64,000 bases of DNA, taken from JAOPZW01 sp963789015. Its GTDB lineage: Bacteria; Actinomycetota; Thermoleophilia; Solirubrobacterales; Solirubrobacteraceae. The stretch covers positions 186,001-250,000 of the forward strand of contig CAWBIU010000003.1 of the NCBI GenBank assembly GCA_963789015.1, written 5' to 3'. The notes beneath the pieces were generated by a model. It did no database searches. It saw only the letters and a program-made list of their open reading frames with translations, and had not been told where the DNA came from. Below, piece by piece: positions 41,230-48,673 of this stretch (positions are counted from its first letter, which is position 1; each line of letters begins with the position of its first letter). Both the position numbers and the translations under genes were made by a program.

Positions 41230-41990
41230 TCGCGCTCGCCTGCCGCACGTCGGACCACGACGCGCGGGGCTCGGAGGGCGCCGTCGCGCTCGCCGCCGAG
41301 CTGGCCGCGCGGCTCGGGACGCAGGAGCGCGTGATCGGCACGCCGGGCGAGGCGCGCGTGGGCGCCTGGGAGGACGACCTGCGCGACTCGCGCGGCTGCC
41401 TGCTCGAGGCCGGCGGCCAGCTCGAGGACGCCCTCGGCGGCGGGCGCTACCCGATCCTCACGGCGTCGGACTGCTCGATCTGCCTGACCACGCTGCCCGT
41501 CCTCGCGCGCCGCCGGCCCGACGCCCACGTGCTGTGGCTCGACGCCCACGGCGACTTCAACTCGCCCGACACGACGCCGTCGGGGTTCCTGGGCGGGATG
41601 TGCCTGGCCGGCGCCTGCGGCGTCTGGGACACCGGCTTCGGCGGCGACCTGGACCCGGCGCGCGTCGTCATGTGCGGCGTGCGCGACGTCGACCCGGGCG
41701 AGCGCGTGCTGCTCGACACGCGCGGCGTGGGCCTCGTCGAGCGCCCGTCTCAGCTCGCCGGCATGCTGGCCGGGCACCCGGTGTTCGTGCACCTCGACCT
41801 CGACGTGCTCGATCCGAGCGTCCTGCCCGCGACGTTCCCGGCGCCGGGCGGCCTCAGCGACGGCGGGCTGCGCACGCTGCTCGCCGAGGTGGCCGACGGC
41901 TCCGAGCTGATCGGCGCCGAGATCACCTCGATGATGGCGCCCGACCGCGCGCGGCGCCTGGCCACCATCATCGAGGCGCTGCTGCCCTAG
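41226..41990 (+). CDS. Arginase/agmatinase/formiminoglutamase-family protein
   Basis: A 254-residue ureohydrolase-fold protein. Metal-ligand motifs WLDAHGDFN (Asp106, His108, Asp110) and HLDLDVLDP (Asp191, Asp193) are intact. The usual GGDHS motif reads ASDCS, so the first metal ligand His is replaced by Cys83. It is shorter than most arginases (about 300). It may have altered metal use or substrate. It is translationally coupled to the crotonase-fold gene, an unusual partner for arginine breakdown. Its stop overlaps that of the PepSY gene (CTAG). Confidence 0.82.
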   Translation: MIALACRTSDHDARGSEGAVALAAELAARLGTQERVIGTPGEARVGAWEDDLRDSRGCLLEAGGQLEDALGGGRYPILTASDCSICLTTLPVLARRRPDAHVLWLDAHGDFNSPDTTPSGFLGGMCLAGACGVWDTGFGGDLDPARVVMCGVRDVDPGERVLLDTRGVGLVERPSQLAGMLAGHPVFVHLDLDVLDPSVLPATFPAPGGLSDGGLRTLLAEVADGSELIGAEITSMMAPDRARRLATIIEALLP

Positions 41991-42301
41991 GAGCCGTCCT
42001 CCTTGTCGACCTTGTCCCCGACGACCTGGAAGGCCTTGTCGAGCTGGACGTCGGTCTGGGTGCCGTCCTTGGTGACCTCGACCTCGTAGAGGCTCTCCTC
42101 GTCGCCGACCTCGGTGCCGGTGACCTGGCCGCCGCCGGTGTGGGCGAGCGCGGCCCTGCTGGCCTGCTGGAGCGCCGGGCCCGTGATCGCCTTCTCGGAC
42201 GCGTCGTCGTCGCCGACCGCGCCCGCGACGGCCGCGCCGCCGAGGCCCACCACCGCGACCACGCCGACCGCGATCGCCGTCCGCTTGACCCTGCGTGTCA
42301 T
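41987..42301 (-). CDS. PepSY-domain exported protein
   Basis: A 104-residue protein with an N-terminal signal or anchor (about 8-28) and one PepSY-like domain: ITGPALQQASRAALAHTGGGQVTGTEVGDEESLYEVEVTKDGTQTDVQLD, the helix-strand-strand pattern of PepSY. Such proteins are thought to modulate peptidases or redox proteins outside the cell. A GGAGGTG site lies 3-9 nt before ATG 42301. Confidence 0.8.
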   Translation of the reverse strand: MTRRVKRTAIAVGVVAVVGLGGAAVAGAVGDDDASEKAITGPALQQASRAALAHTGGGQVTGTEVGDEESLYEVEVTKDGTQTDVQLDKAFQVVGDKVDKEDGS

Positions 42302-42385
42302 GTCACACCTCCGATGTTGCTTGTCCGGATGAGGCTGTGGAGCGTGCCGGACGCAGGTGAGACGAGCCTGAGACCCGACGGGCCG

Positions 42386-42871
42386 CTAGACGTCGAGGTC
42401 GTCGAGCAGCTCGGCGAACCGCTCGACGCGGGCGCTGAACGCCATCGCGGTGAGCGCGTAGGCGCGCGCGGCCTCGTCGCGCTGCGCGCCCGCGTCGCGC
42501 CGCCGCGCCAGGCGCATGACCGCGCCCCATGGCGTCGGCAGGCGGCGGGCGTCCAGGAGCGCGTCGTGGGCCTCCTGGAGGTGGCGGGCGCATACGTCGA
42601 CCTCGCGTCCGAGCAGACGCAGGTCGCGCTCGGCGGGAAAGCGCTCCAGGCACCAGGAGAGGTTGCCGACGGCGGCGATCGCCGCTCGGTGCGCGGCGGT
42701 CAGCGCGTCGAAGGCCTGCTGCTCGTTCCAGCCGCGTCCGCGCTCTGAGGCCTCGAGCAGCCTCGCGGCGGCGACGCCGAGCCGGCCGGGGACGGACGCC
42801 GAGCGGGCGCGCCCGACGACCTGACGCAGCACGATCGCGTTGGTCGAGTGCGAGCCAGGTTCCCAGCGCAT
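42386..42871 (-). CDS. Hypothetical helical protein
   Basis: About 161 residues, almost entirely alpha-helical with many Ala, Arg and Leu, and no TM segments or signal. No family was recognised; repeated AAxxLLEASE and ERFxELLDDLD-like heptads suggest a helical bundle. ATG 42871 is preferred because GGAG lies 5 nt upstream; GTG 42931 would add 20 residues. It is divergent from the large membrane protein gene, about 100 nt apart. Confidence 0.5.
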   Translation of the reverse strand: MRWEPGSHSTNAIVLRQVVGRARSASVPGRLGVAAARLLEASERGRGWNEQQAFDALTAAHRAAIAAVGNLSWCLERFPAERDLRLLGREVDVCARHLQEAHDALLDARRLPTPWGAVMRLARRRDAGAQRDEAARAYALTAMAFSARVERFAELLDDLDV

Positions 42872-42974
42872 GATGGCTCCGAGGATGCGCCGCGCCCGCG
42901 CGGGCGCTCCGTGAGACCGCTCACAGATCACCGCGTCGACGGTCGGTCCGGCCGCTGCAGGACACTCGCCGCAG

Positions 42975-44930
42975 GTGTCGACCGTCGGCCATCATCCCGG
43001 GACCTCGCTGCCCGGCGCCGGGCCGGCCCGGCCCGCGCACGCCTGGCCCACGACGCCGGCCGGGTGGGCGGCGCTCGACGACTGCCCGCGCTGCGGCCTG
43101 GCGATGCTGAACCTGTTCTCGCGCAGCGCCACCTGGGTGCGCCGCCGCGTCGAGCACGTCGCGTTCCTCGACGACCGCACGGTCCGCCGGCGCATGAGCG
43201 TCGACTACGTCAGCCCGTCGGCCGACGAGGCGGTGTCCTTCGAGCGCGCCGACGGCGCGGTCGTGCGCGTCCTGCCGCTGACCATGATGCGGCGCAAGAG
43301 CCTCGTGAAGTTCGACCTGCGTGACGAGCACGGCACCCCGCTGCCGCTGCTCGGGCTCCGGGAGGCGCAGGCGCTGACGCTCGCGGTCATGCGGGCGTGG
43401 GCCTCGGCGGCGCTGCTCGGGGACCGGCCGGGCCCGCTGCCCGCGCTGCCGGCGTCGGTGAGCGGCTTCGTGCGCGACATCGTGGCGGGTGACCAACAGG
43501 AGCTCCACGGGGCCTACGCGCGCTTCGACGCGGCGCGCACGGCCGAGGAGCCGGCCGACGAGGGCGCGGCGCTGCTGCGCCGGCTGGCGCGCGACCCGGT
43601 GTTCAAGAGCCTGGTCGACCGCTTCGCCGGCGGCTTCCTGCTCTTCACGCTCGACATGTCGCCGCCCGGGGCGCGGCGGATCGTCAAGTTCGCCTACGAC
43701 GAACCGCTCACGCTGCGTCACAGCACGTCGAGCTACCAGGGCCACGCCCAGGGGCGGTTCCCGGGCAGGCCGGCGCCGCGGCGTGATCCGGAGCCGCTGA
43801 CGTACGGGCGCGGCGGCCGGCGCCTCCCCTGGTGGTACTGGCGGCCGCTCACCGCCGCGCTCGGCTGGCGACCGACGGTGATCCGCTTCCCCGTGCCCGC
43901 CGCCGAGCTGGCGGCCAGCTATCACCTCGAGGTCACCGCGCCGCCGGAGGTCTCGGTGATCGAGGCGAGCATGCTCGCCGGACGGCCGAACCTGACCCTG
44001 TCCCCGTCCAACGACCCGGACGAGGACCGCGCGGCGTGGCAGGCCCTCGAGGACGAGGATCCCGACGACCGCGTGCGCTGGCGCCGGCGGCCGTCGTTCG
44101 ACACGGTCACCGGCGGCTATCCCACGGTCGACCTGCACATCGCCGACGTCCCCTTCGGATCGCTCTCCCGCGCGCAGGTCAAGCTGCAGGCGGACACGAA
44201 GGGATGGCTCGCGACCGCGGTCGTGACGACGTGGCTGACCACGGGGATCCTCGGCTTCCTGGCCGCCACCTCGCCGCTGGACGGCGAGCTGGGCAGCACG
44301 GTCCTGCTGACCTTCGCCGGGGCGGTCGCCGCGCTGCTCGCGCGGCGCGATCCGCATGGCATGACGACGCGGCTCCTCTCGGGTGTGCGCAACTGGGCGA
44401 CGCTCCCGGCGGTCCTCATGCTCGCCGCCGTGCTGGCCCTCATCGGCCTGACCGACGAGCGGGCGGAGCGGGCCCTGCAGATCGTCGGTGCCCTCAGCGT
44501 GCTGCCGGCCATCGTGGTGACGATGACGTGGCTGCGCTCGCGGCACGCGCTGCGCGGGCGCGCACTCATCCGCCGCCTGCGCAACAAGACGTGGGCCCGC
44601 ACGAGCGGCGCGCGTCTCGCGGACCGGGAGCCCGAGCTCCTGCGGCTGTCACCCTGGGAGCAGCACCCGCCCGGCGACCGGCCCGACGCCGGCGCGAGCA
44701 GCAGCTTCCACGTCGAACTCGCCACCGAGCTCACCGACAGCGACTTCCCGTTCGACGCCGCCGTGCACGAGCTCGGCTTCGACGCGGCGGCGATCAAGGT
44801 CGCCTCGGCCGAGGGCGGGCGCTCGGAGTTCGTCTGGAACGACGCCTTCCAGGCCGAGTACGACGCCCGCCTGCGCCGCGCGCTGGAGCGTTGCTCGCAC
44901 CGCGCGGCGCGCTTCTCGGCCGATCGCTAG
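42975..44930 (+). CDS. Large membrane protein of unknown function, 651 residues
   Basis: No family was recognised. The N terminus has a DCPRCGLAMLNLFSRS segment (one CxxC) and a mixed soluble domain of about 400 residues with FRxP-type strands (VIRFPVPAAELAASYHLEVTAPP). Four TM segments follow at about 410-434, 439-457, 472-492 and 501-520, then a 130-residue cytoplasmic-type tail with acidic patches. The TM pattern resembles sensor or channel-like proteins of actinobacteria but this is not specific. GTG 42975 has no strong ribosome site. The stop overlaps that of the GlsB-like gene (CTAG 44927-44930). Confidence 0.65.
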   Translation: MSTVGHHPGTSLPGAGPARPAHAWPTTPAGWAALDDCPRCGLAMLNLFSRSATWVRRRVEHVAFLDDRTVRRRMSVDYVSPSADEAVSFERADGAVVRVLPLTMMRRKSLVKFDLRDEHGTPLPLLGLREAQALTLAVMRAWASAALLGDRPGPLPALPASVSGFVRDIVAGDQQELHGAYARFDAARTAEEPADEGAALLRRLARDPVFKSLVDRFAGGFLLFTLDMSPPGARRIVKFAYDEPLTLRHSTSSYQGHAQGRFPGRPAPRRDPEPLTYGRGGRRLPWWYWRPLTAALGWRPTVIRFPVPAAELAASYHLEVTAPPEVSVIEASMLAGRPNLTLSPSNDPDEDRAAWQALEDEDPDDRVRWRRRPSFDTVTGGYPTVDLHIADVPFGSLSRAQVKLQADTKGWLATAVVTTWLTTGILGFLAATSPLDGELGSTVLLTFAGAVAALLARRDPHGMTTRLLSGVRNWATLPAVLMLAAVLALIGLTDERAERALQIVGALSVLPAIVVTMTWLRSRHALRGRALIRRLRNKTWARTSGARLADREPELLRLSPWEQHPPGDRPDAGASSSFHVELATELTDSDFPFDAAVHELGFDAAAIKVASAEGGRSEFVWNDAFQAEYDARLRRALERCSHRAARFSADR

Positions 44931-45193
44931 TGCGCGGGGGTGCGGCGCGAGACGACGAACTGGCGGTAGGCGAGCAGCAGCACCATCACGCCGATGATCG
45001 CGCCCACCAGGCCGCCGAGGTCGAACATGTCGTCGTCGCCGATGCCGAGCAGTTCGGTGAAGACCAGGAAGCCGACGACCGAGCCGGCCAGGCCGAGCAG
45101 GATCGTGGCGAAGAAGCCCATCGGGTCGCGGCCGGGCATGAGCAGGCGACCGAGGAAGCCCGCGACGATGCCGAGGATGAGGGCGCCGATCAT
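44927..45193 (-). CDS. GlsB/YeaQ/YmgE-family membrane protein
   Basis: An 88-residue, three-TM protein of the transglycosylase-associated (GlsB/YeaQ/YmgE) family: IGALILGIVAGFLGRLLMPGRDPMGFFATILLGLAGSVVGFLV is the family core with the conserved G-R and P-G-x-D-P. Linked to envelope or general stress in firmicutes; the role here is unproven. ATG 45193 has AAAGGA about 8 nt upstream. Confidence 0.88.
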   Translation of the reverse strand: MIGALILGIVAGFLGRLLMPGRDPMGFFATILLGLAGSVVGFLVFTELLGIGDDDMFDLGGLVGAIIGVMVLLLAYRQFVVSRRTPAH

Positions 45194-45334
45194 GGCGGTG
45201 TCCTTTCCATGGAGGGTGGGGCCAGAAGTACCCCCGTACGGCGCCGCGGTCACACCGGATCGGCGCGGGCGGCGGGTAGACTGGTGCGCGCCAGATTGAC
45301 CCGTCAGTCAGCCACCGCGACGGAGGGAGAACCG

Positions 45335-46165
45335 ATGCGCGCCGCCGCCGTCCAGCTCAACGCGAAGGCCGACAAGGCCGCCAACCTGGAGAAGGCCGAC
45401 CGCCTGGTGCGCCGGGCGGCACGCGACGGCGCGACGTTCGTCGTGCTGCCCGAGAAGTGGACGGCGCTGGGCGACGGGGACGCGCTGCGCGCCGCCGCCG
45501 AGCCCGTCGGCGGCGAGGCGAGCAGCTGGGCCTCCGGCGTGGCGCAGGAGCTGGGCATCGACCTCGTCGCCGGCTCGATCTCCGAGCGCGTCGAGGGCGA
45601 GGACAAGCTGCGCAACACCTCGCTGCACTACGGCCCCGACGGTGAGCTGCGCGCCGCGTACCGCAAGATCCACATGTTCGACGTCGAGATCGGCGGCGTC
45701 GAGTACCGCGAGTCAGAGCACGAGGACCCCGGCGAGGAGGCGGTCCTGACCACGACGGCGGACGGCGTCGAGGTCGGCCTGACCGTCTGCTACGACCTGC
45801 GCTTCCCCGAGCTGTACCGCGTGCTGGCGGTCGAGGGCGCGCGCGTGCTGACCGTCCCGGCGGCGTTCACCGTCGCCACCACGCGCGACCACTGGGAGCC
45901 GCTGATCCGCGCGCGGGCGATCGAGAACCAGGCCTTCGTCGTCGCCGCCAACCAGATCGGCAAGCACCCGCCGAGCCACCGGTCGGGCGGCCGCTCGCTG
46001 ATCGTCGACCCGTGGGGGATCGTGCTCGCCGCGGCGCCCGACAGCGACTGCGTGATCACCGCCGACCTCGATCTCGAGGCGCAGGCCGACATCCGCCGTC
46101 GCCTGCCCTCGCTGGCCAACCGGCGCCCCGCCGCCTACCGCCGCGCCGCCACCGTCGGCGCGTGA
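45335..46165 (+). CDS. Carbon-nitrogen hydrolase (nitrilase superfamily)
   Basis: A 276-residue nitrilase-fold amidase. The catalytic triad is Glu40 (VLPEKW), Lys111 (YRKIHMFD) and Cys152 (TVCYDLRFPE). The YRKIHMFD and RFPELYR features match the Nit1/Nit2 omega-amidase group, which hydrolyses deaminated glutathione or 2-oxoglutaramate-type amides. A TAGACT box and a CGGAGGGAG ribosome site precede ATG 45335. Its TGA overlaps by one base the ATG of the TetR gene, so the two are co-translated. Confidence 0.9.
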   Translation: MRAAAVQLNAKADKAANLEKADRLVRRAARDGATFVVLPEKWTALGDGDALRAAAEPVGGEASSWASGVAQELGIDLVAGSISERVEGEDKLRNTSLHYGPDGELRAAYRKIHMFDVEIGGVEYRESEHEDPGEEAVLTTTADGVEVGLTVCYDLRFPELYRVLAVEGARVLTVPAAFTVATTRDHWEPLIRARAIENQAFVVAANQIGKHPPSHRSGGRSLIVDPWGIVLAAAPDSDCVITADLDLEAQADIRRRLPSLANRRPAAYRRAATVGA

Positions 46166-46788
46166 TGGCGACCGAGCGCGCCGGCGCCGTGGCGGCCGAC
46201 AAGCGCCGCCAGATCCTCGACGCCGCGGTGCGCGTGTTCGCCCGGCGCGGGTTCAACGGCTGCCGCGTCTCGGACATCGCCGACGAGGCGGGCGTCGCCT
46301 ACGGCCTCGTCTACCACTACTTCCGCTCGAAGGACGAGGTGCTCGACACGCTCTTCCTCGAGCGCTGGAACATCATGCTCGAGGTCATCCGCGACCTCGA
46401 CGCCCACGACCTGGGCCCGCGCGACAAGCTCTACGCGATCACGTCGTTCATCGTCGACTCCTACCGCCACGACCCCGATCTGATGAAGGTGATCATCGTC
46501 GAGGTCACGCGCGCGGCGAACTCCTTCGGCCACACGCACGTGGAGAAGATCCGCGAGGCCTACGTGCTCATCGCGGCGATCGTCGAGCGCGCGCAGGAGC
46601 AGGGCGTGTTCAAGGCCACGGTCACGCCGCGCTTCGCGGCGATGGCGTTCTACGGCGCGATCGAGCAGGTCCTGACGGGCTGGATCTTCGACGGGCGGCC
46701 GGTGTCCGAGGAGGAGTTCGAGCAGGCCAAGGGGTTCGTGGTCGAGACGATCTGCGGGGGGCTCGAGGCCGTTCCGGCCACCGCCTGA
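46165..46788 (+). CDS. TetR-family regulator
   Basis: A 207-residue TetR repressor. The HTH is at about 35-57 (CRVSDIADEAGVAYGLVYHYFRSK), and the ligand domain follows with IVDSYRHDPDLMKVIIVEVTRAANS, like regulators of fatty-acid metabolism (FadR/RaaS types). It starts in the TGATG overlap with the nitrilase gene. Its targets are not evident; no dyad was seen next to it apart from short repeats before the nitrilase gene. Confidence 0.88.
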   Translation: MATERAGAVAADKRRQILDAAVRVFARRGFNGCRVSDIADEAGVAYGLVYHYFRSKDEVLDTLFLERWNIMLEVIRDLDAHDLGPRDKLYAITSFIVDSYRHDPDLMKVIIVEVTRAANSFGHTHVEKIREAYVLIAAIVERAQEQGVFKATVTPRFAAMAFYGAIEQVLTGWIFDGRPVSEEEFEQAKGFVVETICGGLEAVPATA

Positions 46789-46789
46789 G

Positions 46790-46795
46790 TAGGAT
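46790..46795 (+). promoter_or_regulatory. -10 box (TAGGAT), leaderless promoter of the four-gene envelope operon
   Basis: TAGGAT, spacer CCGGCCCG (8 nt), ATG 46804. The junction CCGGCCCGATG is identical to that of the SCP2 gene at 15200-15210. Confidence 0.6.
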
Positions 46796-46803
46796 CCGGC
46801 CCG

Positions 46804-46938
46804 ATGGACAACGACGTCGTCAAGCGCCTGATGTGGTCGGCGCTGCTCGCCGGCCTCGGAGCGATCGCCTCGGTCATCACGGCCAGGGCCGCCGCGATGA
46901 TCTGGCGCCGGGCCTTCGGAGAGGACCCGCCCGAGTGA
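46804..46938 (+). CDS. Small membrane protein, 44 residues (DUF4235-like)
   Basis: A 44-residue protein with one hydrophobic segment (LMWSALLAGLGAIASVITARAAAMIW) and a short charged tail. It resembles the DUF4235 proteins found with holin-X and DUF3618 genes in actinobacteria, though it is shorter. It is too short for most gene callers, but the leaderless promoter, ATG and GTGA overlap with the next gene support it. Confidence 0.6.
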   Translation: MDNDVVKRLMWSALLAGLGAIASVITARAAAMIWRRAFGEDPPE

Positions 46939-47144
46939 GCGGAGACCCGCACCGCCCGACCACCGCCGGACCGATCCCGCCGCCCGAGGCGGCGGGGCCG
47001 AGCACCACCACCGGCGCGCCGGCGCCCGACGGCGGCGGTCTGCCGCTCGGCATCCCGCCGGACCATCCTGAGATCCTCGTCGGCGCCGCGTTCGCGGGGG
47101 GCGTCGTGGCGGCGTTCCTCCTCAAGCGCCTCGGAGGCAGCTAG
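46935..47144 (+). CDS. Small Pro-rich protein with C-terminal TM segment, 69 residues
   Basis: GTG 46935 overlaps the previous TGA (GTGA). The first 45 residues are Pro/Gly/Thr-rich (TTAGPIPPPEAAGPS), the end is one TM segment (ILVGAAFAGGVVAAFLLKRLGG). No family was recognised. Position in the operon suggests a membrane-surface role with the holin-X protein. Confidence 0.6.
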   Translation: MSGDPHRPTTAGPIPPPEAAGPSTTTGAPAPDGGGLPLGIPPDHPEILVGAAFAGGVVAAFLLKRLGGS

Positions 47145-47147
47145 GCC

Positions 47148-47597
47148 ATGGCCGTCACCCCGGAGCAACCGCGCACCCGCGACGAGCAGAGCGAAGCCAA
47201 CATCGCGCAGGCGATCCAGGACGTCAGCGATCGCGCGCAACTGCTCGTCCGCGAGGAGATCGAACTCGCCAAGGCCGAGGTCACGCAGAAGGTCTCGTCG
47301 CTCGTGAAGGGGGCGGTGATCGGCATCACGGCCGGCGTGTTCGCGATCTTCGGCCTCTCCATCCTCCTGCAGGGCTTCGCGTGGCTCGCCTACTGGGCGA
47401 TCCCGTTCCCGGACGGGACCCAGTTCTGGGGCTTCTTCATCGTCGCCGGCGTGCTCTTCCTGCTCGGCGCGCTGGCCGGCTACCTCGCCTCGCGCGCGTT
47501 CAAGCGCGGCGCGCCGCCGACGCCCGATCTCGCGATCGACGAGGCCAAGCGCATCAAGGACACCGTGCGCGCCGACGACCCGGAGCGGACCATCTGA
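47148..47597 (+). CDS. Holin-X (phage holin superfamily III, DUF1469) membrane protein
   Basis: A 149-residue protein: an N-terminal amphipathic helix (IAQAIQDVSDRAQLLVREEIELAKAEVTQKVSS) precedes two TM segments (about 55-80 and 95-118), the pattern of the holin-X/DUF1469 family. Despite the name this is a chromosomal envelope family, not evidence of a prophage. It starts 3 nt after the upstream stop and overlaps the DUF3618 gene by one base (TGATG). Confidence 0.85.
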   Translation: MAVTPEQPRTRDEQSEANIAQAIQDVSDRAQLLVREEIELAKAEVTQKVSSLVKGAVIGITAGVFAIFGLSILLQGFAWLAYWAIPFPDGTQFWGFFIVAGVLFLLGALAGYLASRAFKRGAPPTPDLAIDEAKRIKDTVRADDPERTI

Positions 47598-47830
47598 TGG
47601 CTGCCGCACGCTCACGCTCCCCGCAGGAGATCCGCGCCTCGATCGAGGCCAACCGCGCCGAGCTGGCCCACTCGCTGGTGCGCCTGCGCGGCGAGGTCGC
47701 CGAGGTGACCAACTGGCGCAAGCAGATCGTCACGCACCAGAAGCAGGTGCTGATCGGCGCCGCCGCCGCCGGCTTCATCGTCGGTGGCGGGATCGCCGCC
47801 GTCGGCGGGCTGTTCCGCCGCAGGCGCTAG
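47597..47830 (+). CDS. DUF3618 protein, 77 residues
   Basis: A 77-residue protein matching DUF3618: RSPQEIRASIEANRAELAHSLVRLRGEVAEVTNWRKQIVTHQKQVLIGAAAAGFIVGGG, a helical hairpin followed by a Gly-rich TM segment and a basic tail. It closes the operon of small membrane proteins; the function is unknown. Confidence 0.85.
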   Translation: MAAARSRSPQEIRASIEANRAELAHSLVRLRGEVAEVTNWRKQIVTHQKQVLIGAAAAGFIVGGGIAAVGGLFRRRR

Positions 47831-47926
47831 GCGCTTCGCAGGCTCGGGGCTCGATGCCCTGGTCGCGCGCCCCTGATGCGGGCGCGTGGCCTTCGTGGGC
47901 GCACACGCCGCCGGTCCCCGGCGGCT

Positions 47927-47945
47927 ACCCACGCATACCGTGGGT
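47927..47945 (+). repeat. Hairpin with CATAC loop (copy 2)
   Basis: ACCCACG-CATAC-CGTGGGT: 7-bp perfect stem and the same 5-nt loop as copy 1 at 24174-24192. It lies in the 149-nt gap 47831-47979 between convergent genes, after a GCCGCCGG/CCGGCGGC-type hairpin. Nothing else was recognised in that gap. Confidence 0.6.
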
Positions 47946-47979
47946 TAGCGCCGGGGCCCGCGCGAACGGAGGATCCCAG

Positions 47980-48384
47980 CTAGCTCAGCCGGTTCTCGAT
48001 GCCCATCGGCGTGCTGCCGGCGGGCGACTCGGCGGCCGGGGCGGGCTGCTGGGCGGGCGCCTCGACGCCGAGCGTGTCGGCGAGCTCGCCGGTCTCGTAC
48101 ATCTCGGTGACGATGTCGCAGCCGCCGACGAACTGGCCGTCGACGAAGAGCTGCGGGATCGTCGGCCACTCCGAGAGCGCCGAGAGCTCCTGGCGGATCC
48201 GGGGGTCGGGGAGGATGTCGACCGCGGCGAACGACGCGCCGGTGGCCTGGAGGGCCATCACGGTGCGCTGCGAGAAGCCGCAGGCCGGGGCCTCCGGGGT
48301 GCCCTTCATGAACAGGATGACGCGGTTGTCGCGAATCGCCTCGGCGATCGCGTCGCGCAGGGGGTTCTCGGTCTGGTCGGCCAT
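47980..48384 (-). CDS. grxD: Monothiol glutaredoxin (Grx4/GrxD type, CGFS)
   Basis: A 134-residue monothiol glutaredoxin with CGFS active site (Cys35), preceded by VILFMKGTPEAPACGFS and followed by WPTIPQLFVDGQFVGGCDIV, which binds glutathione and an Fe-S cluster. A Pro/Ala-rich tail of about 30 residues is added. CGFS glutaredoxins deliver [2Fe-2S] clusters with BolA proteins; the next gene is a BolA, 10 nt upstream, same strand. Confidence 0.92.
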   Translation of the reverse strand: MADQTENPLRDAIAEAIRDNRVILFMKGTPEAPACGFSQRTVMALQATGASFAAVDILPDPRIRQELSALSEWPTIPQLFVDGQFVGGCDIVTEMYETGELADTLGVEAPAQQPAPAAESPAGSTPMGIENRLS

Positions 48385-48394
48385 CGAAAGCTCC

Positions 48395-48622
48395 TTAGGG
48401 GGTCTTGGTCGTCACGCTGAACGCGTGGATGACGCCGCCGATCTCACCGGCGAACACGTCCATGACGAGCCGGTGCTGCTGGATGCGGGTGAGGCCGGCG
48501 AAGGCGGGCGAGACCACGGTCGCGCGGAAGTGGTCGCCGCCGCCGGTCCAGTCCTCCACGTCGGCGGAGGAGTCCGGGATCGCGGCCTCGATACGCTGCT
48601 TGATCTCCTCGGTGGACGGCAT
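48395..48622 (-). CDS. bolA: BolA-family protein
   Basis: A 75-residue BolA protein: PSTEEIKQRIEAAIPDSSADVEDWTGGGDHFRATVVSPAFAGLTRIQQHRLVMD VFAGEI is the family pattern, with the conserved His of the invariant HR/QH stretch and GGDHF loop. It partners with the CGFS glutaredoxin encoded 10 nt downstream. A TACCCT box lies 9 nt before ATG 48622; it is divergent from an A-type Fe-S carrier gene. Confidence 0.9.
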   Translation of the reverse strand: MPSTEEIKQRIEAAIPDSSADVEDWTGGGDHFRATVVSPAFAGLTRIQQHRLVMDVFAGEIGGVIHAFSVTTKTP

Positions 48623-48631
48623 GTCCGTCAC

Positions 48632-48663
48632 AGGGTAGACGCTCCGACGCACCTCGCTACACT
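48632..48663. promoter_or_regulatory. Divergent leaderless promoters, BolA operon and A-type Fe-S carrier
   Basis: Minus strand: TACCCT (48632-48637), 9 nt before ATG 48622. Plus strand: TACACT (48658-48663), 10 nt before ATG 48674. The 51-nt gap holds both, so the three Fe-S genes may be co-regulated. Confidence 0.5.
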
Positions 48664-48673
48664 TCGTAAAGCG

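Noticed and set aside
47148..47597. Holin-family gene as a sign of a prophage
   Set aside because: Holin-X/DUF1469 genes next to DUF3618 are ordinary chromosomal envelope genes in actinobacteria, and no other phage gene is present.
47971..47995. A TAGCTCAGCCGGTT string resembling a tRNA D-arm
   Set aside because: It is the coding end of the glutaredoxin gene (…ENRLS stop) on the other strand, and no acceptor stem, anticodon arm or T-arm can be folded around it.
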